From: Elysia marginata
Lineage: Eukaryota > Mollusca > Gastropoda > Plakobranchidae
Length of the DNA: 64,000 bases
Assembly: GCA_019649035.1 (NCBI GenBank)
Contig: BMAT01005639.1
Span: 374,276-438,275 of the forward strand
Direction: 5' to 3'
Below are positions 45,800 through 60,863 of this stretch, piece by piece (the first letter of the stretch is position 1; each line of letters starts with the position of its first letter). The position numbers and the translations under genes were made by a program. The notes below the pieces were generated by a model that was not told where the DNA came from, made no database searches, and saw only the letters and a list, made by a program, of their open reading frames with translations.

Positions 45800-48700
45800 C
45801 TGTGAAAGACAACAGGAAATTCACTTTGGATAAATGAAGACGTAATACAAAAGGTTAATGCGTTAAATGCCATTTGCATCTTGCAGAATACTATACATTT
45901 AGAATGAAGTCATTACGGCACATTCATATCAAAACTGGGTGTCTAATGGTCGATGTATATTCTCATGACATTCCTCCTACACAATTATTATATAACAAAA
46001 TAAACTTGTTCTAAAAATGCAACTTGTGTCTATTTAGAGAATAGAAAAGCAATTTAGCAAACAAACAACAAAATTTACAAAAAGAACAAGAAGTATTGTA
46101 CAACCAACCAAGCCAACCCTTTTTCAAAAGATCAACGCTTTCGTTTGAAACAAAAATTCGGTAGGCCAAAACCAAAACCAAAAACCAAGAAAACTGTGAT
46201 ATTGCTGCATGAAAAAGCGTCAGAATGCAAACATAGTCTTTACAAGAGAAAATGGTCACGTTGTGTGGAAAAGCTCTTCTGCCTCTTTCACTTTCTGGGG
46301 AACTTTGATGTCAGTCTTTACACCATTTCCTCATTGAACAAGGTAGAAATAATTTCACTTTTAGAGCACGGGAGGAACAGAATTCTCTTCACGAGCGCCG
46401 TAGATCACAAGTAACGGCTGTGCAAATCGCCCACTCCTGACGTTCGCAAACACTAGGGGTGAGGGGCGGGATCATACACTATCTAGAGTAAAAGAGGGGA
46501 AACGCCGTTTTCACTGCTAGTCTCGCGAGGAGAGGAAATAATAACGTTTGCTCTCATAAGATGTTGGAACATCACACAACTCCGCGCTCATTATTCCAGA
46601 CAGGGATGTACAGCCCAGTTGTGTAATTTGTTGATTTACTGGGTTGTTATGGGGTCTGCAAGAGATTAAGATCAGATCTACGCACGGAGCCGGACGACTT
46701 CGCAGCAAGAATTATTGATATTGACTGTGTGGGGCTACTGGTCGAAAACAAACTCTTCTTGCAGATTGAACAGCGTTTCTTTCACATCAGTCATTTTTCT
46801 TTTCAATCCAGATTTTTCATTCCCTCATAACAAGTTGATAATCTAGCTGATGAGGATAGTCGTAGATCAATTAAAAATTACTTTCCACCTTCTAGCACCT
46901 CTTCTCTTTATTTCGTGTACGCCCTCTCTCTATCTCCCACTTCTACGTCTCCCGTTTCTCTTTCATATATTTTCACCAAGTTCAGAAAAATATTTATGCC
47001 AGGGAATACTCAATGAAAACATCTCGGTCCATAATCCTTTCTTTCCATGCCCCCCCCCCATCTCTCTCAAAGCCACGCAAGAATAGAAAAGCGACATACA
47101 CCAGGCCACAGTCTATCAGTTGTACTGCAGGCTATATCTTGTTTTTTTTTCTTTCTTCTGTTTCTATTTCATTAAAAAAATATAGATCGGAAACAATTTA
47201 ACAATAAACTCAAAATTTAAGACAAATGCCAAAAATGTTTTGCAAACAGGGCAAGAAACATTTTAAAGCAATTTATTTCAATTTCATATTCTTATCATCA
47301 TCATCATCATAATTTATGCCGTCTCTTAATCTTGCATGCATGAAAGACGAAATAATAGAAAGAATAAAAGTGAGACTGAAAATAAAGAAAAAAAGAAATA
47401 TATAAAATTAAATATTGTTAAGAAGTAATCAAAAGCAAAAGAGAAAGTAGCGGAGAGGCATTGCGGATCAGTTAGAGCTTAGTGAGAAATGAGATAGAAA
47501 AAGTCACAAAACTCGAGCCGAGTTTATAAATAGAGAGGAGAAGAAAAGTGTTTGAAACTTCGCTAAATTAGTCCCTATGCGGATTAACAGAACACAATAA
47601 AGGTGGCCAGCTGAGCACGGGGAATGTCTGAGCGTCTGAAGAGCTGGTCCTCCTTGGGGACGAATACGTAGATTGCCAACTGAACGAATTTTGTACCTAA
47701 TGCTATTCATAGCCATCCTGCGACAGTTATACCACAACACACAGAGCTAGGTCTGCTGAATAGATTAGGCAAAACCTCCCTATTAATGGGCTGTGGTGTT
47801 TTAAAGGAATAACGGATGAAGAGGAAAAGGGATAAGAGATAGGAAATTAATAAGAAAAAGAGGAAAGAAAGGAAAAGAATAAAAATAATGAAAAACAAGA
47901 TGGAGAAAAATGCGGACTAGTAAGCAGAGATGAAAGAAAACATAAAATATTTTTAACAAAGACAAATTCTCTAATTTGTCATATTACACTGAAACACATA
48001 TTTGTTATTGGTTTCAGAGTACAATAAACTTTTTGGCACAGTTTACCAATTGCACAAAGAAAGGTTTTTGATTTTGCATGGAAAAAAGATATATGAAATG
48101 AAGTTATCGGAAATCGGAGCTTTCAATGGTAACTTTCACGACCTGTTCCTTCCCCTGGCGCACACATTCGGCCGGCCATTCACTCAGACGCATTTTTGAG
48201 CAATTGTAAATTGCATTGGTATTCAAAAGATAACATAATAATTACTGAACCTGCTACACAATGCAACAAGCGCGGCGAGGTATCAAAAGGCTTGTGTCGA
48301 GTTATCTTTTGCGCATTACATTGTCAGTGATAATACGATCGGTATTTCAAAGTAGTTACCAGTTCCAGGTAGATTTACGTTCGAGTCTCGTCGGCCCAGT
48401 TTACATTCATTGAGTCTAGTTGTGTGAGTAAGACAAGACACGATCAGTACCGCTAGGCACCACAACTACCTTACCGGTGCTGGCATGCACGCTGCATCTC
48501 TATGGCTACCTTGCGTGCGAGACTGACGACATTTAGTCATGTACAACCATGACCTTTCCGATGTACTCACAGAATGCAGATAAAGTGAGTGATCTCGCTT
48601 GCACCGTGCCAATTCTTCTGACATTCTCCACGCCAGCTTACCAGCTGCAGAAAATGCCCAAATCTTGTGTAAACAACATGCAAGTTCCTTGTGTTAACAA

Positions 48701-51700
48701 TTTTCTAAACCTTTATCACTCGCTAAAGAGGAAAATATCGGCTTTAAACAAGCACTAATATTACTGGAAGGTAAGCCTCAAAACACAATGTAGTCTGATC
48801 CGCAAATCTTTGGCAAAGAATCAAAACAAAGATTGGTTTCGGAATTTATTTTCAATACTCGCACAAAAATTTTCAATGGGTTGTAATGTTTTATCTCCAT
48901 TTAGAAAATGGGAGAGCGAGTAGAGAGTAAAGAAATAGCGCGGGTTGAATAGAGAGACGAAATAATTGAGAAAAAAAAAGAAAAGAGAGACAGAGACAGA
49001 TAAACAGGCAAAGACTAACACAAAGACAACTATGTAAGAAGCTAGTAGGATGGAACTAATTTCCATAACGTTAGGTCATGATGAATTTTAAATGAGGATT
49101 GCACTGATTAAATATTCAACAATCTCTTCTTTTCAAGTTCTCTCCCCACTCTTTTTTGTCGCTCTGTCCTTGCCTGTTTACCTGTCTTAAATTTGTGATA
49201 AAATCTTGAGATAACAAGCTATGAGCTGCACAAGAGAAATTACCTGAATGGCAGAGGCAGCGGTCTAATTGTGTTATCTATACTCCACTTGAGATTTCAG
49301 AATCAGACACTCGTCTACACGACGTCAAGCGGGTCTAAAAAACAAAACTGGGGGCTAAAGAGAGGCGAAGGGAAAGGTGACTGTGCTAACCAGGCATACT
49401 TAAAATTCTTTGAGAGACCTCTTGAATACAAAACAACTCGATAGCTTGTCTCTCGAGAAGAAGATAAGAGGTCTTAAAAAGCAGTATGATTGCCCGCAAT
49501 TTCAATTGTTCTTTGGAATCAGAAAACCCTTTACTACATATCTGTTAAACTTTTGACTCCCAAAGGGTCTGAAAAAAAAACCAGCAATCGCAAGAGGAAT
49601 AGAGAAAAAATACTGTCTACTCAGCCTAACTTTTATCCCACTCAGAAATAAACCCAGATTCAACCCACGACCACCACAAACTGATATATAGGATTATTGG
49701 AATTTCGTCACATCTTCTCTAGCATAGGATAGGATACTAGTACTAACAAAATGTCACCATTAGTTGAGAATAGCCTGGTGACGAAAGACGGTCCGATATG
49801 GATTGGGCATGTGTGGAGTGCCCCCTCGCGACTCATTGGAGCGGAGGATTAGAAAACTAAATATCAACATCATTAATACTATGGAAAAAGAAGTAAATTT
49901 AAAACGCATGAGAGCAAAGATGCAATGTACGCAAAATTGGTAAAAAAAAAAACAAGGAAAAAGACAACTTTGAATTCAGACAGTTACTTAACCAGTACTA
50001 ACCAACCCGGTCATTTTATACACTAAGCACAATGGCACTCGGGGAGGAAAATTGTTCTTTGTACTATTTTTTTAATTTTAAAAAAGGTCCACCAAATTTT
50101 TTCTTGCAAATTAAACTTTCAAGGTCCATTAAAGTGTCCAGAGCAACAGAGGATCAAACAGTACTGTTCTTATACATAAAAAGTATCTTTTAGATAATCA
50201 ATGTTATTTTTATTTCGCGACCTTGTATAGTCTTTTTAAGAGTCAAAGATTAAAGTCTTAATGTCTACATTCTACAAAAGCATCTCTTACTCCCTTCTTC
50301 CCGCCTCACATTGATTTCTACCACCTGGTGGTGGATGAACTGTTGTGAGGTCATATCGACAAAAGAGGCAATATAGCGCAAAAACTTGTCTTAACCATTT
50401 CATCACAAAAGAAAAAAATTATTACAATTTGAACCAATTTCATTAGAATAAACACAAAGAAAACATAACACGATAAAACTATTTCTTCATCACAAACTCA
50501 GTCCCGTGAACAATCTTGTGACAGGTTATGGACGTTCTTCAGTCAAATCACATGATAAACTAAAAATTGTGGGAATAAAGAGGGGAATTTTGGCAACAGT
50601 GCTGTGCAGCCAAACGCGATACAATTTTCACATTACATTGTTTCTTCTGAATTAAAATCTTTGTATAAAACCATCTTTATATTTTGGAGGGAGATTGTTT
50701 ACCTAAAAGCTATGAATAATACTTATAGCTTTATAATTATCGCTTTGAAGTGTATAAATATGTTGAAGGGAAAAAAGGGAAAGAAGAAGATGAAGTAAAA
50801 GCTCAAAAGCCAGCACAGCATCTCACTAAATAAATCTCCGCCATTTGCATCAAAGTGCATCTTAGCGAAGAAAGGTTTCTGGCATCAGCATCTGCCTGTA
50901 GAGTGGCTGAGTTTACAACATCTGTCGCAACACCCGTAAACAGCAGCTTTCCAGACAACCAATGGTCTACCTGGCGATCCCTCGGCCGTGTTTTATCAAA
51001 TTATCGTACTCTAGCAAGTTTCAACCGTAACACTTATATTATTTAATCTCAGATTAACAATACTTTAAAAAAAGGTTTTACATTATATAGTGCTATCAGC
51101 TATTCATAAATTCAGCGTCAATCAGTCATCATAACAAATTCGTTGGCATACATGAAAGCCTACGATATTGCCAAGTGATATTACAATAAGTATTGAACAT
51201 GAACCCTTAAACTCACAGGGTACCTTTTTTTCCATCTTCCAAATCAAATCATTGAGTTTCCGTAAAACAAAACTTGTATACCGCTCACTTCTATTAAGGG
51301 AAGATAATCCCACACAACATTTTCGCTGGGCTGCTGCTACATCCACGGGGAAAGCGCGAGACAAATTGAACGCGACACAGTCCCAATTTCGACCAATGTA
51401 TACACCCGCATTCACCCCGAACCAACATTCTAAGCCAGTCTGTGGATACGCTGTTCTCACCTAGACATTATTCTTAGTCTGCCTGTCGCGCCGGGATCAA
51501 ATCACTGCAAGAGTATCCAAAAAGTATTCTTCCATTTGATTTCGATATATTTAGTTAGCTTGGGCCGCAATAACTTCGCTTTAACGTTCTGAATATATTT
51601 ATTCAAGACCTGAGAGGAAAAGTCAGATTTTCTTTAGTACGGACTGTCGTAGCATAAACATTTCTATCTGCCCACTTTGTTTTAAAAAATAAAAACAAAA

Positions 51701-53691
51701 TCAACCAAAAACAAAATCATACACTTTTTTTTTTTGCTTTCTGCACGATTAGGGGAAATTTATCATAAGCGTTTAAAGGGAGAAAAATAAGCAGAGCTCA
51801 GAAAAAAATTTTTAAATGTCAATGTCATTATACTTTCAAGGTATCCAATCTTGTCCTCAAAGTTATGCAAAAAAGGGACCTAACTGTCCCTGGATCACGG
51901 AGCGAACTACAGAGGTGTGTGAAACATATCTATGTCTGTCCCAGACTGTCGTCTGCTAATAGACAGCCGAGTTTTGGGCTTTGTATAAAGTTTTTAAGCT
52001 CTGATGATGTTAGGTTTTTTATGCTGGTTTTCTGTCATCTGGTCTATGGGAAAATAAAGGAAATTCCAACAAACTGTCAAGATCGAAGACGTTCGCGGGT
52101 TGATTCAACTTTTGCCAAGACGATAACAAGGTCAGAGGATATTCTAGACGCGTCCGGAAAGCAACTTTTATTTTTAATATAATATTAGACGCAATCAACG
52201 AATATTGATAACTTAATATTTGGGCCTGTCAGAGAGTTTCGGCACACTTTAAAAAGATTTATTTGAGATGAACAATCTAGTTGTTCATGTCAGCACATGA
52301 GATGAACTACGCTAGGACAAAATCCATAAAACCTTTTATACAACTTAACAGAGCGATACATAATATCAGAACTTTCTAATATCCCTGAGATGAAGATGTA
52401 TGATACAATAAAGTAAATAAGTAACAAAAAGACAGAAACTTGTAGCCCTTGTAGGCAATTACATGTGATAAACATGAAGATAAAGACAGCAGACAACTGA
52501 TGAAAAGACAAACATAAAATAAGAGAAAGAAGAGGAGAAGCAGACTTAAAGACAAAGGTGGTGGAACATGTCCGCCACAGAGAAAGGGGAAGAAGAAGAA
52601 AAGAGGAAATAAACCAAAAAAAATAGAGCAGTGAATAAGAAAGGTTTTTAATATTTGGATTTGTGAGCCAAACAGCGAGAGAAAAGAGAAAGAGCGTGGA
52701 GTGGGAGAAAAAATGAGGCGTAGCGATAAAGAACAAACTAAGGACAGACAAACACAGATAAAGACAGATTCAGAACAACACAAGTTGGAAATTGATAACT
52801 CGCCTATAAAAAAGCAGGCAAAACCAACAACACTAACAAAATGAAATTAGTTTAAAAAAAACGATAATTATTTAAAACCTTTTAAGCGCAAAAGACGGGG
52901 TCGAAGGCCATAAAACACAACAGAAAATCCCAAAAATTATGGAGGTCTCAGACATTGAGGAAACATAGACGATTTGCGCAGCTAAATTGAAAGAAAACAG
53001 AAGAGCTCCTCCCCTCTCAACGATCGCGTTGAATGGATGGAAGTCTCAGCAACTAATGCGCTCATTTCTGTGCACAAAAAGCGTGTATTTACTCCAGACT
53101 AACATTGCATTGTTAGGCGCGAGTTCCCATTTTATGAGCTTAGCTCAATGATGTGGTTGCATTGAATCTTTCATCATCATGGACGGGCTAGGCTTATTTT
53201 ATCATAAATTTTTACGAAATCCATCCATTTCCTTTAAACGATCGGTTTGTGGGGGAAAAAGTTGGTTTGGAACTGACTTCTTCACATTTTACGAAACAAA
53301 TCAGTGCTATTATTTGGGGCGAGGGGGTGGGGTAAACTTTTTAAGTTTTAAAAATGCTAAGATTTAACAAACTTACCCACATCACCTTTACCATACGAAA
53401 CCTTAATTAGCATTTCAAGGTTTGAGCTATATTATGCGATAAAATTTAAAACGCCTCTAACTAAAGTTTTATGTGATCAAAATCTACTACAGCTCTGTCT
53501 CATCTTCCATGCAATGTTATCATTTGCTGCTAATTTTTAAGAGAGGAAATAGTTTTTAATTTCTCTGACTTGCGAAAGCCTTTAAGAGCAACCAAATAGG
53601 CTCGCGTCTTCCTATTTTATGTAAAAAGGAACGAGGAGAGACGAAATAAAATATTAAGGTTACATACAATTAGGGAATTAGCCCCGAGAAA

Positions 53692-53773
53692 CACAGAGAG
53701 AGAGAGAGAGAACTGAGAGAGAGAGAGAGAGAAAGAGAGAGCGGGAGAGAAAGCGTGAGAGAGGAGGGGGGGG
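53692..53773. repeat. (GA)n-rich microsatellite
   Basis: Interrupted AG repeats end in a poly-G run, within the large Fat intron. Confidence 0.9.
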
Positions 53774-56700
53774 CGCTATACCCTTTATTAATGTACTATA
53801 ACCCTCGACATAACTCTTGTATTTATTTCTTGTAATTCAACGAAGGTGAACACTGTCTAAAACAATAAATATTGAAGTTTATGGCAATTTTGAATTTTTA
53901 TATAATTTATTACTATTAATATGGCAACCCGTGCTCCGCATCGATAATTGATAGCCAGACCTACTTTATCAAACTTATACCACCAACCTTATTTCTTACC
54001 TTCTATAACCTCTTCCTGCCACCCCCTCAAACTCTCTTTCTACCCTTCTTTTTTTCTTGCCCCCACTATATTTTTTTCTCATTTTAGTAACCGCCCCCTC
54101 CCCCTCGAAATCTCTAAATGTTTCCCACACTAGTCCTCCTATTCTTCTTTGGAAAGTATAAAACAAAATTGCACATCTCTTTCTTGCGCTTTCTATTATA
54201 GTTCCTCCTTACCAGAATCACCCGTTTAAATCGGTATTTCTCTGCTTCAATGCAAACGTAAGGGCTTCTCTCTCTCTTATCTCTCAATCCCTCTATAGAT
54301 CTCTTCCTCGTCTTCGCCTAGATCTAGCTAGATTCCGGCCTTTAGATAAAGCTTTTAAATGCCAGTACATGAATGAATTAAGCCAATAGGCAAGCAAACA
54401 AAACAATGTATTTCTAAAAAAAATTCTAGATTTTATTCAATTTGTTCAAAAAGCTTTTCAACTTATTCGCCTTACGAATAGAAAAGAAGAATCACGGCTG
54501 GAAGCTTGACCACAATTCACGCACATCGATTTCCAAGAGAAAAAAAAGCTTATTCTTGGTCTAGATCTAGATTTCAGTTTATCATTGTCAGCAAGCATAC
54601 AGCCTTATTCGAAACCTAGATCACAAACATTGGTGAACATTTTCATTCATAAAGTCTGCTGTGTTCCCATTTCCATTAGCTTAAAATTTTACATCAGCGA
54701 TGAAGCGCAAAGCGTGACGTAAAAATCATTCATATAATCTACCATCGTTCGAATTTGCGTTTTGCCCTAAATTTTGTCATCGCATAAAAATTTTTTCATC
54801 AGAACCAGCGCAACTCGTCATTTCATGAAAGCATTTCGAAATTCAAGTAAAATTGCATTGATGGTTTTATAAAGATTGACTATGGCATTATTTTGTAGGC
54901 CGATAAAGGATATGTAATTAAGAAACGAATAAAATTTCAAAAAAAAGAAAAAAACTATAGGGAGTCTGGATTTCTAGTTCACGCTATGTGGTTTTAACGT
55001 CTACCTGATTCGCTATGAAAAAAATTGAAGTCTGGGAGTTGAGTACCGGTAGTTTAGGAGCCTTATGTGACCTAAATTTGCCCCCCCCCCCTCCCCCCCC
55101 AAATGCAAAAAAAATATGTATAAATAAATTGCCTGGAAAAGATCCTGTCTGTAAAAATCACCATTTCCCTTCCATTATTCCCTCAAATAAAATACTCCCA
55201 AGAACAACCTTGAACCTATAATCATTAAATGTAAACGAGAACGGCATCGCAAGTCCTTTTTGTCTAATGCTATGAAATATTTGTAACTACCTTCTATATG
55301 TATACTTAATTATGTGTATGAAATTTATGCCATATTTTCCCTTAATTTCTTTTCCCACCGGAAAGTAAGTGTTTATTTAGTAGTTGTAAATAATTGAAAA
55401 CCATGCAAATGGACCTGTGAAGTACAGAAAAGAATCTTGAATCTCTATTATAACTAAGTGTAATATAAACTCAAGTGTAGGCAGAAATTATCTCTGTGAA
55501 AAGTTCTTTTATTTCATTGAAAAAAACCTAGCAGAAAATAATTATTTTCTAACTCTATTACCAACATTAAAAAATGCTGCTTAACGAGATGAATTGGCGC
55601 AGTTTACCATAAAAATATTGAGAACAGCCACATAATTACTTCTTAGACAGGCTTCATTAATTGCTTGCAGCAGTAAAAAAAAACACACTTTTCTTTATCC
55701 TTTTCTTTAATATTGCCAACTTGTCAAACCTGAATGATCGCGCAAACACCAGCAAGAAAGAAAACATGATGATTCTGTGAATATTTCTTGGCACATCTAT
55801 AGCGTTTCCTAGCAACGGGGGATAAAATCCGAACGACGCTATAATGCAGACGGAACTAACCTAATTTGCTTGATATTGACTCGCAACTTGTTAATTTACT
55901 TCCCTTTTATTTTCCACCAGGGAAATATGGAACGCTACAACAGCGGGAAAGTTTGTGAATGAAATGGAATAAATTTGTAAGGCTCTAAAAGATGAACTCA
56001 AGAGGCCATTATGGAGATCAAACCTGTTGTTATGTTTGAAGTTCAGAAACATGCATAAAAACACTTTTATAATACAATATGCAACCTAGGTTTAAATGAG
56101 CGTTTTACATAACGCTCGAAAGATCTCAAAGCGTTTTTAAAGGCCCGCCAACATTGGTTTTGACCTAAACCTACGCCGCAAGCTGGGAAACAAAATCTTT
56201 TTCGCATTCCTTCTTGCAGATTGCGCATCCTCTTATGTGGTACGACAGAGGACAATATTACGCAGCTTAAATAAAACGCTTTTAGACCACAATTGATACA
56301 CAGTTTTGCGCACAATAGGTAGGCTTTGGTGAGAACGATTAGGACGCTACCACACTTAAATTATTACGTTCTAAACTCTCAGAAACAGCATAAAGTGTGA
56401 AACTGTTATGAATACTCACTGACGAAAGCTTTAACAGCCTGTTATCAGGTTCTTATTTAACACCTTATTAAGGCGAGAACAAATTACGAAAATGAATTCT
56501 CGATATCAACTGGCGCATGAAAGCAATTAGAAAAAAAAACTTGCTTGCCATGCTTAGACTTTCCTCAGCTTCAATCCAACGTCGGCAATTATAACTTGAT
56601 AATGCAAAATCTTTATTATGTTCATAAAACCAACTTCTGCCTTCGGCCATGGGTGTTCAGAAGCAATAGAAAAAATACATGTATCAAATAAATCTTCTGC

Positions 56701-57280
56701 TAAAAATTAATAGCTATTTTGAAATAAACGTGCTGCTTTCTAACTAGGTTAAGCAACCTTTTCTTGAATTGTTTACATATCTATAATTCCCATGATAACA
56801 ATGACAGCCTGCGAGTGGCAGGCGACAGACAGGTGAAACTTGTCAAGTTTTCGAGACGTTTCTCTCTAACAGGAAAGTTCGCCCTGTCATAATAGAGGAG
56901 ATCGAGAAAGACTAAGGAAAAAAGGAACAAGGAGTAGCCGGATGCCTGTCAGTACTTGAGTTTTAGTGTGAAAATGGCATTGGACACGTGGAACATGCCA
57001 ACTACAATGGAAAACCAAACAAAATCATATGGTGAAACAAGTTAGTGTTGTTTGATTAACTCAACTAGTGTGGCTCTACAAAGAAGAGATTGGTGTTCAA
57101 GCTTTTTGTTGGATGCCATTCTTATTAAGCGTAATTGATCAGAAAAGTTAGGAAATCAACGGAATTTTTAGTCAAATCATTATTAAAACGCATGCTGACA
57201 AAAAAGATCAAAGTATGGAGAAAGTCACATAGATACAGTAAGTGATTAAGCACAAACAATAACCTACACAGCACAAGGTG

Positions 57281-57531
57281 CTAGCGTGTCAAAAGTTTCA
57301 TAAGACAAGCTGTGGGGATGTCTTCCGGTTGCATAGATATCCGATTTCTCTGTTCAAGGCCATAAAAAGAATGATTCTCCACAGGATAGGTCACATCTTT
57401 AGCTCCCGCAGTGTTTATTAGTCCTGGGGATTTGATCGCATCGCCTCCCACATAAACAGGAAGTTCCGGGGAGCTCGCCTCTGGAACCAAACTCCATAGT
57501 GTTTTCGGGTGCTCCCCCTTCGGGTCTGTTT
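57281..57531 (-). other. Coding-like island in the large Fat intron, unrecognised
   Basis: The - strand has a frame reading DPKGEHPKTLWSLVPEASSP, then ELPVYVGGDAIKSPGLINTA and GLEQRNRISMQPEDIP, ending MKLLTR and a stop at 57281. A possible acceptor (GGCGTAAACAG) sits at its 5' edge. The stretch is more GC-rich than its surroundings and a second frame is also open. Upstream, a GT-type donor context (ACAAG|GTAGGT) lies near 57597. It could be a last exon of an unknown gene or a fragment of a dispersed repeat. I assign no function. Confidence 0.25.
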
Positions 57532-58052
57532 ACGCCAAATGGTGATGAAGCCGAAGGTAAAGCAGTGGCCGAGGGACCCAACCGGTGCTGGACCTACCTT
57601 GTCCTTCCTTTAGCCAGTACCAAGAGGAGAAAGTAGAAAACACTGTGTGCTTTCTACAACACAAGTATGTATATAAACTATAAGTGGCTGTTACTATTTG
57701 AATTAAGTATTAAGGTGTTGCTTTATTGAGGAGAGAATGTTTTTCATAAAAAAATGCTGGGATAACTAATTCTTTACTCTTTGTAGTTTCAAAAAAGGCT
57801 AAGGAAAAACCACAGCAAAGCAAACATGACACACTGCTGCAGAATATCGAGATAAAAAGTTAAATTGTCGGATTCTTTAAACAAACTGGGTAAAATTGTC
57901 CCTTTTAAACAAATCACAAACTGGCTAGCAAACTGATCGAAAGAATGAGAAGCGGGCAAAGTGAGAGGGTGGAGGTAGAGAAACTTAGAGGCTTTGGAGA
58001 GGATGGTCATAAAGTTACACAGATAGCTATATAGAGAAAACGAGAAAGAGAC

Positions 58053-58068
58053 GAAAGAGAGAGAGAGA

Positions 58069-58127
<59 letters not shown>
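58053..58127. repeat. (GA)n microsatellite
   Basis: A long pure GA run (about 58072-58126) lies within purine-rich DNA. It produces a spurious Ser/Leu frame on the - strand. Confidence 0.95.
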
Positions 58128-58129
<2 letters not shown>

Positions 58130-59141
58130 GGATGAATGATAGGAAGGAGCTCATCTGGAAATTAAAACCAGAACAACTGGAAAAGATAAAGAGTGAACTT
58201 AACAACGATGGCGTGCAGTCCATCAAGCTGATTTGAAAGGAAATAAAAAGTTCCACATGTGATAAACATTATCTGAAGAACATTTTTCTAATTACAACAA
58301 GAATCTAGTTAAAATATACTTCATAATGAAACGACAACTGCATTCCACAGCCAAGACCGACCACAGCAAGTTCTGAAATATTAGCTCTAAAAAGCGCGCG
58401 TCTCAGTTTCCTTGGTGTAAACATAGACGCAATGGAGCGCTATCTGTTTGTGGATCCTGTCAACATACGGCATGTGATATCCCTCCTTGCTGCTCTTTAT
58501 CACTTCTGTACACAAACAGTTTTATCGCTTTATGTCTCGAGAATATTTCACCCCTTTATTCCTTAATCTTTCTTATTTTGATAAGCGGAAGGAAAACGAA
58601 CATGACTGTATTATAGCTACGTTTTTTGTTAGATTATAACTCATTAAATAGGCATTACCAAAGAAAAATGTTATAATTTAGTTTCTCGCTCGTATGGCGG
58701 AAAAAACAACTCGCTAGAAAGAAAAAGGAAGGTACTGAAAGAAGCGAAACGTTGATATCTATTTCGTGGGAAGCTTTAAATAACAAGAGCAGACGAAATC
58801 GTAAGGATGGAAAGATTTTAAAGACGATGAACATTTAAAGAAAAAGGCAGTTGCACATAGTATTTTTGTTTTAAATTTTAATTGCCGCAAAATTGACAAT
58901 GAGTCATAATTCTAAAAAGATGAGATGCAGTCGCACAGCCATGGACTATTGTCTGTATTTTTTAAAAATATCTTTGCTTTCCTTTCTCTCCGTTATTAAA
59001 TTAACAAAATGAAACAGTAAAAGAGATAGCCAGCAAGCCAAGAAACGAAAAGGTTTGCATGACAGCTGCTTCTTCCATTTTGTATTCGCGCAAATATCAG
59101 ACATGATTTATAACTAAAAATTCAGCTTTTACATCTAATAA

Positions 59142-59184
59142 AGAGAGAGAGAGAGAACGAGAGAGAGTGAGAGAGAGAGAGTGG
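59142..59184. repeat. (GA)n microsatellite
   Basis: GA repeat with AC and TG interruptions in the large Fat intron. Confidence 0.9.
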
Positions 59185-60729
59185 CAAAAGCATAGAGAAG
59201 CATAAGATATGAGTAGACAGTATGGAAAGTAGATAAAGAAGGGGGAGAGGAATATTAAAAGTGAAACTTCAAAAATCCTTTCAAGCATTTCACAATCTAT
59301 ATTTTAGCACTAGAAAATCTGTTTGCCATTACATTCTTGTGAGGCGAGTTTGAGATCGTGGACAATCTCACCCAGACAAAGCATGCATCAACCAGTGCTC
59401 ACGCCAGCCCTGCTCTAACTCGCAAACAAAGCTTCTCTGGCGACGGGCTGGCGCAGTCCGAAAAAAAAAAAACAACTATCGTATCCATTTTAAAACTAAG
59501 CACACGCACCAAAAATTCAGAACTAGATTACTCTGAAAGCCTTTGAAGGAGCGCTAAGGGTACTATTTCTGCCTGGCGGTCTTGCTCTGATATTTTACAT
59601 CTCTTATGTGTACGAGTTATTTTCTTTTTCAAAGCTGAAGACAGCAAGCGGGCATGAGTCGCCTCTTTCATAACGCTGGTGTAACCACTTAGAAAAATTA
59701 AAGTTGTCGGATTGAGTCAGCGCAAGTCCTGCGGGTTATTTGCCCCATTCTGATCCCGTCGATTTAAGTGATGGCGTTTAGGGTTTGTTGTTGTTAGTTG
59801 CTTTTTAAAAATAAAACGAACGACAATATAACAAAACAAAACGAAAAAAAAACCGTTTTGACAAAAATTTAAACCTTTAAGAAATCCTATCTTTTTTTTA
59901 TTATTCAAAGCTCATTGCTCTGTCGTTAGTACAATCTGACAATGTGCCAAGACATGAGAAGGAAAAAAAAAGGAAGAAAAGCAAATAACCCACAAAGGGT
60001 ATCATTTCTTAACACATTACTATTACATAGAAGAAGTTTACGTCTCGAGAAGAGCAAAGATCAAGGGCTACGGGTCGAAACTCCTAACTAAGCTTTAGTG
60101 GCATGTGTCAGGGAAAGAAAAAATCGTCTAGGGCATCTCGTTCATTAGTCCTTGTACACCCCACTCCTAACAAGAGCCCACATCCACTAATGTGATTCTT
60201 TCCAAGAGGTGGAACTCTCTCCAGACCAATGTTTCCGAAAGGTTTTCAATAGATTTCGGCGTCTCTACAAGGTAAAGGGGGGCTCGTACGTCAAAGGTTT
60301 TGCGAGGGACCACTTGAAGGCTGAGTGTTTTTCTTGCTCACCCCTTACCCCCGGCCTAATATGTCAGCATTACAGCAAAAGGCGGGTCAGGCCCGCCATT
60401 CAATTTGTTTTTCTCTTGTTTATAGTGTCTCCTTGTCGAAACCGCAATCAATTTCTCAGTTTTAGAGAATTGTACTCGAGTCTAAAACTATCAAAGTCGA
60501 TTTTGTTATTCCTTTACTTGTTCCCAGTTTGTGTCGCAACTGCATAAACCTCATTGATAATTTTTTATTAATTTCGTCTGTGGTCAGCCCTATGGACACT
60601 TTCCATTGCTTTAATTACCCGACGTGTAATAAAAGCGAAATTAGTTTCTTATTTTATTGACTATTTTAGTACCAACCAAATCTCTTAGCTGTCGCTTAGA
60701 TCCTTTTTCAACAAGACAATACATAATGC

Positions 60730-60768
60730 ACCATCATCACTACCATCATAATCAGTTTTATCATAAAA

Positions 60769-60862
<94 letters not shown>
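60730..60862. repeat. (CAT)n microsatellite with a CAG core
   Basis: Two long CAT runs are separated by four CAG units. The poly-His and poly-Asp open frames here come from the triplet repeat and not from a gene. Confidence 0.95.

Positions 60863-60863
<1 letters not shown>

Noticed and set aside
47504-47740. - strand frame RYKIRSVGNLRIRPQGG
   Set aside because: It looks partly protein-like but has no splice context, no known family and no codon bias distinct from the flanks.
48380-48402. B-box-like GTTCGAGTCTC suggesting a tRNA or SINE
   Set aside because: No A box is found at a suitable distance upstream and no cloverleaf can be drawn.
51485-51515. - strand GATTTGATCCCGGC resembling a tRNA T-arm
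   Set aside because: There is no matching A box upstream on that strand, and the arm does not pair.
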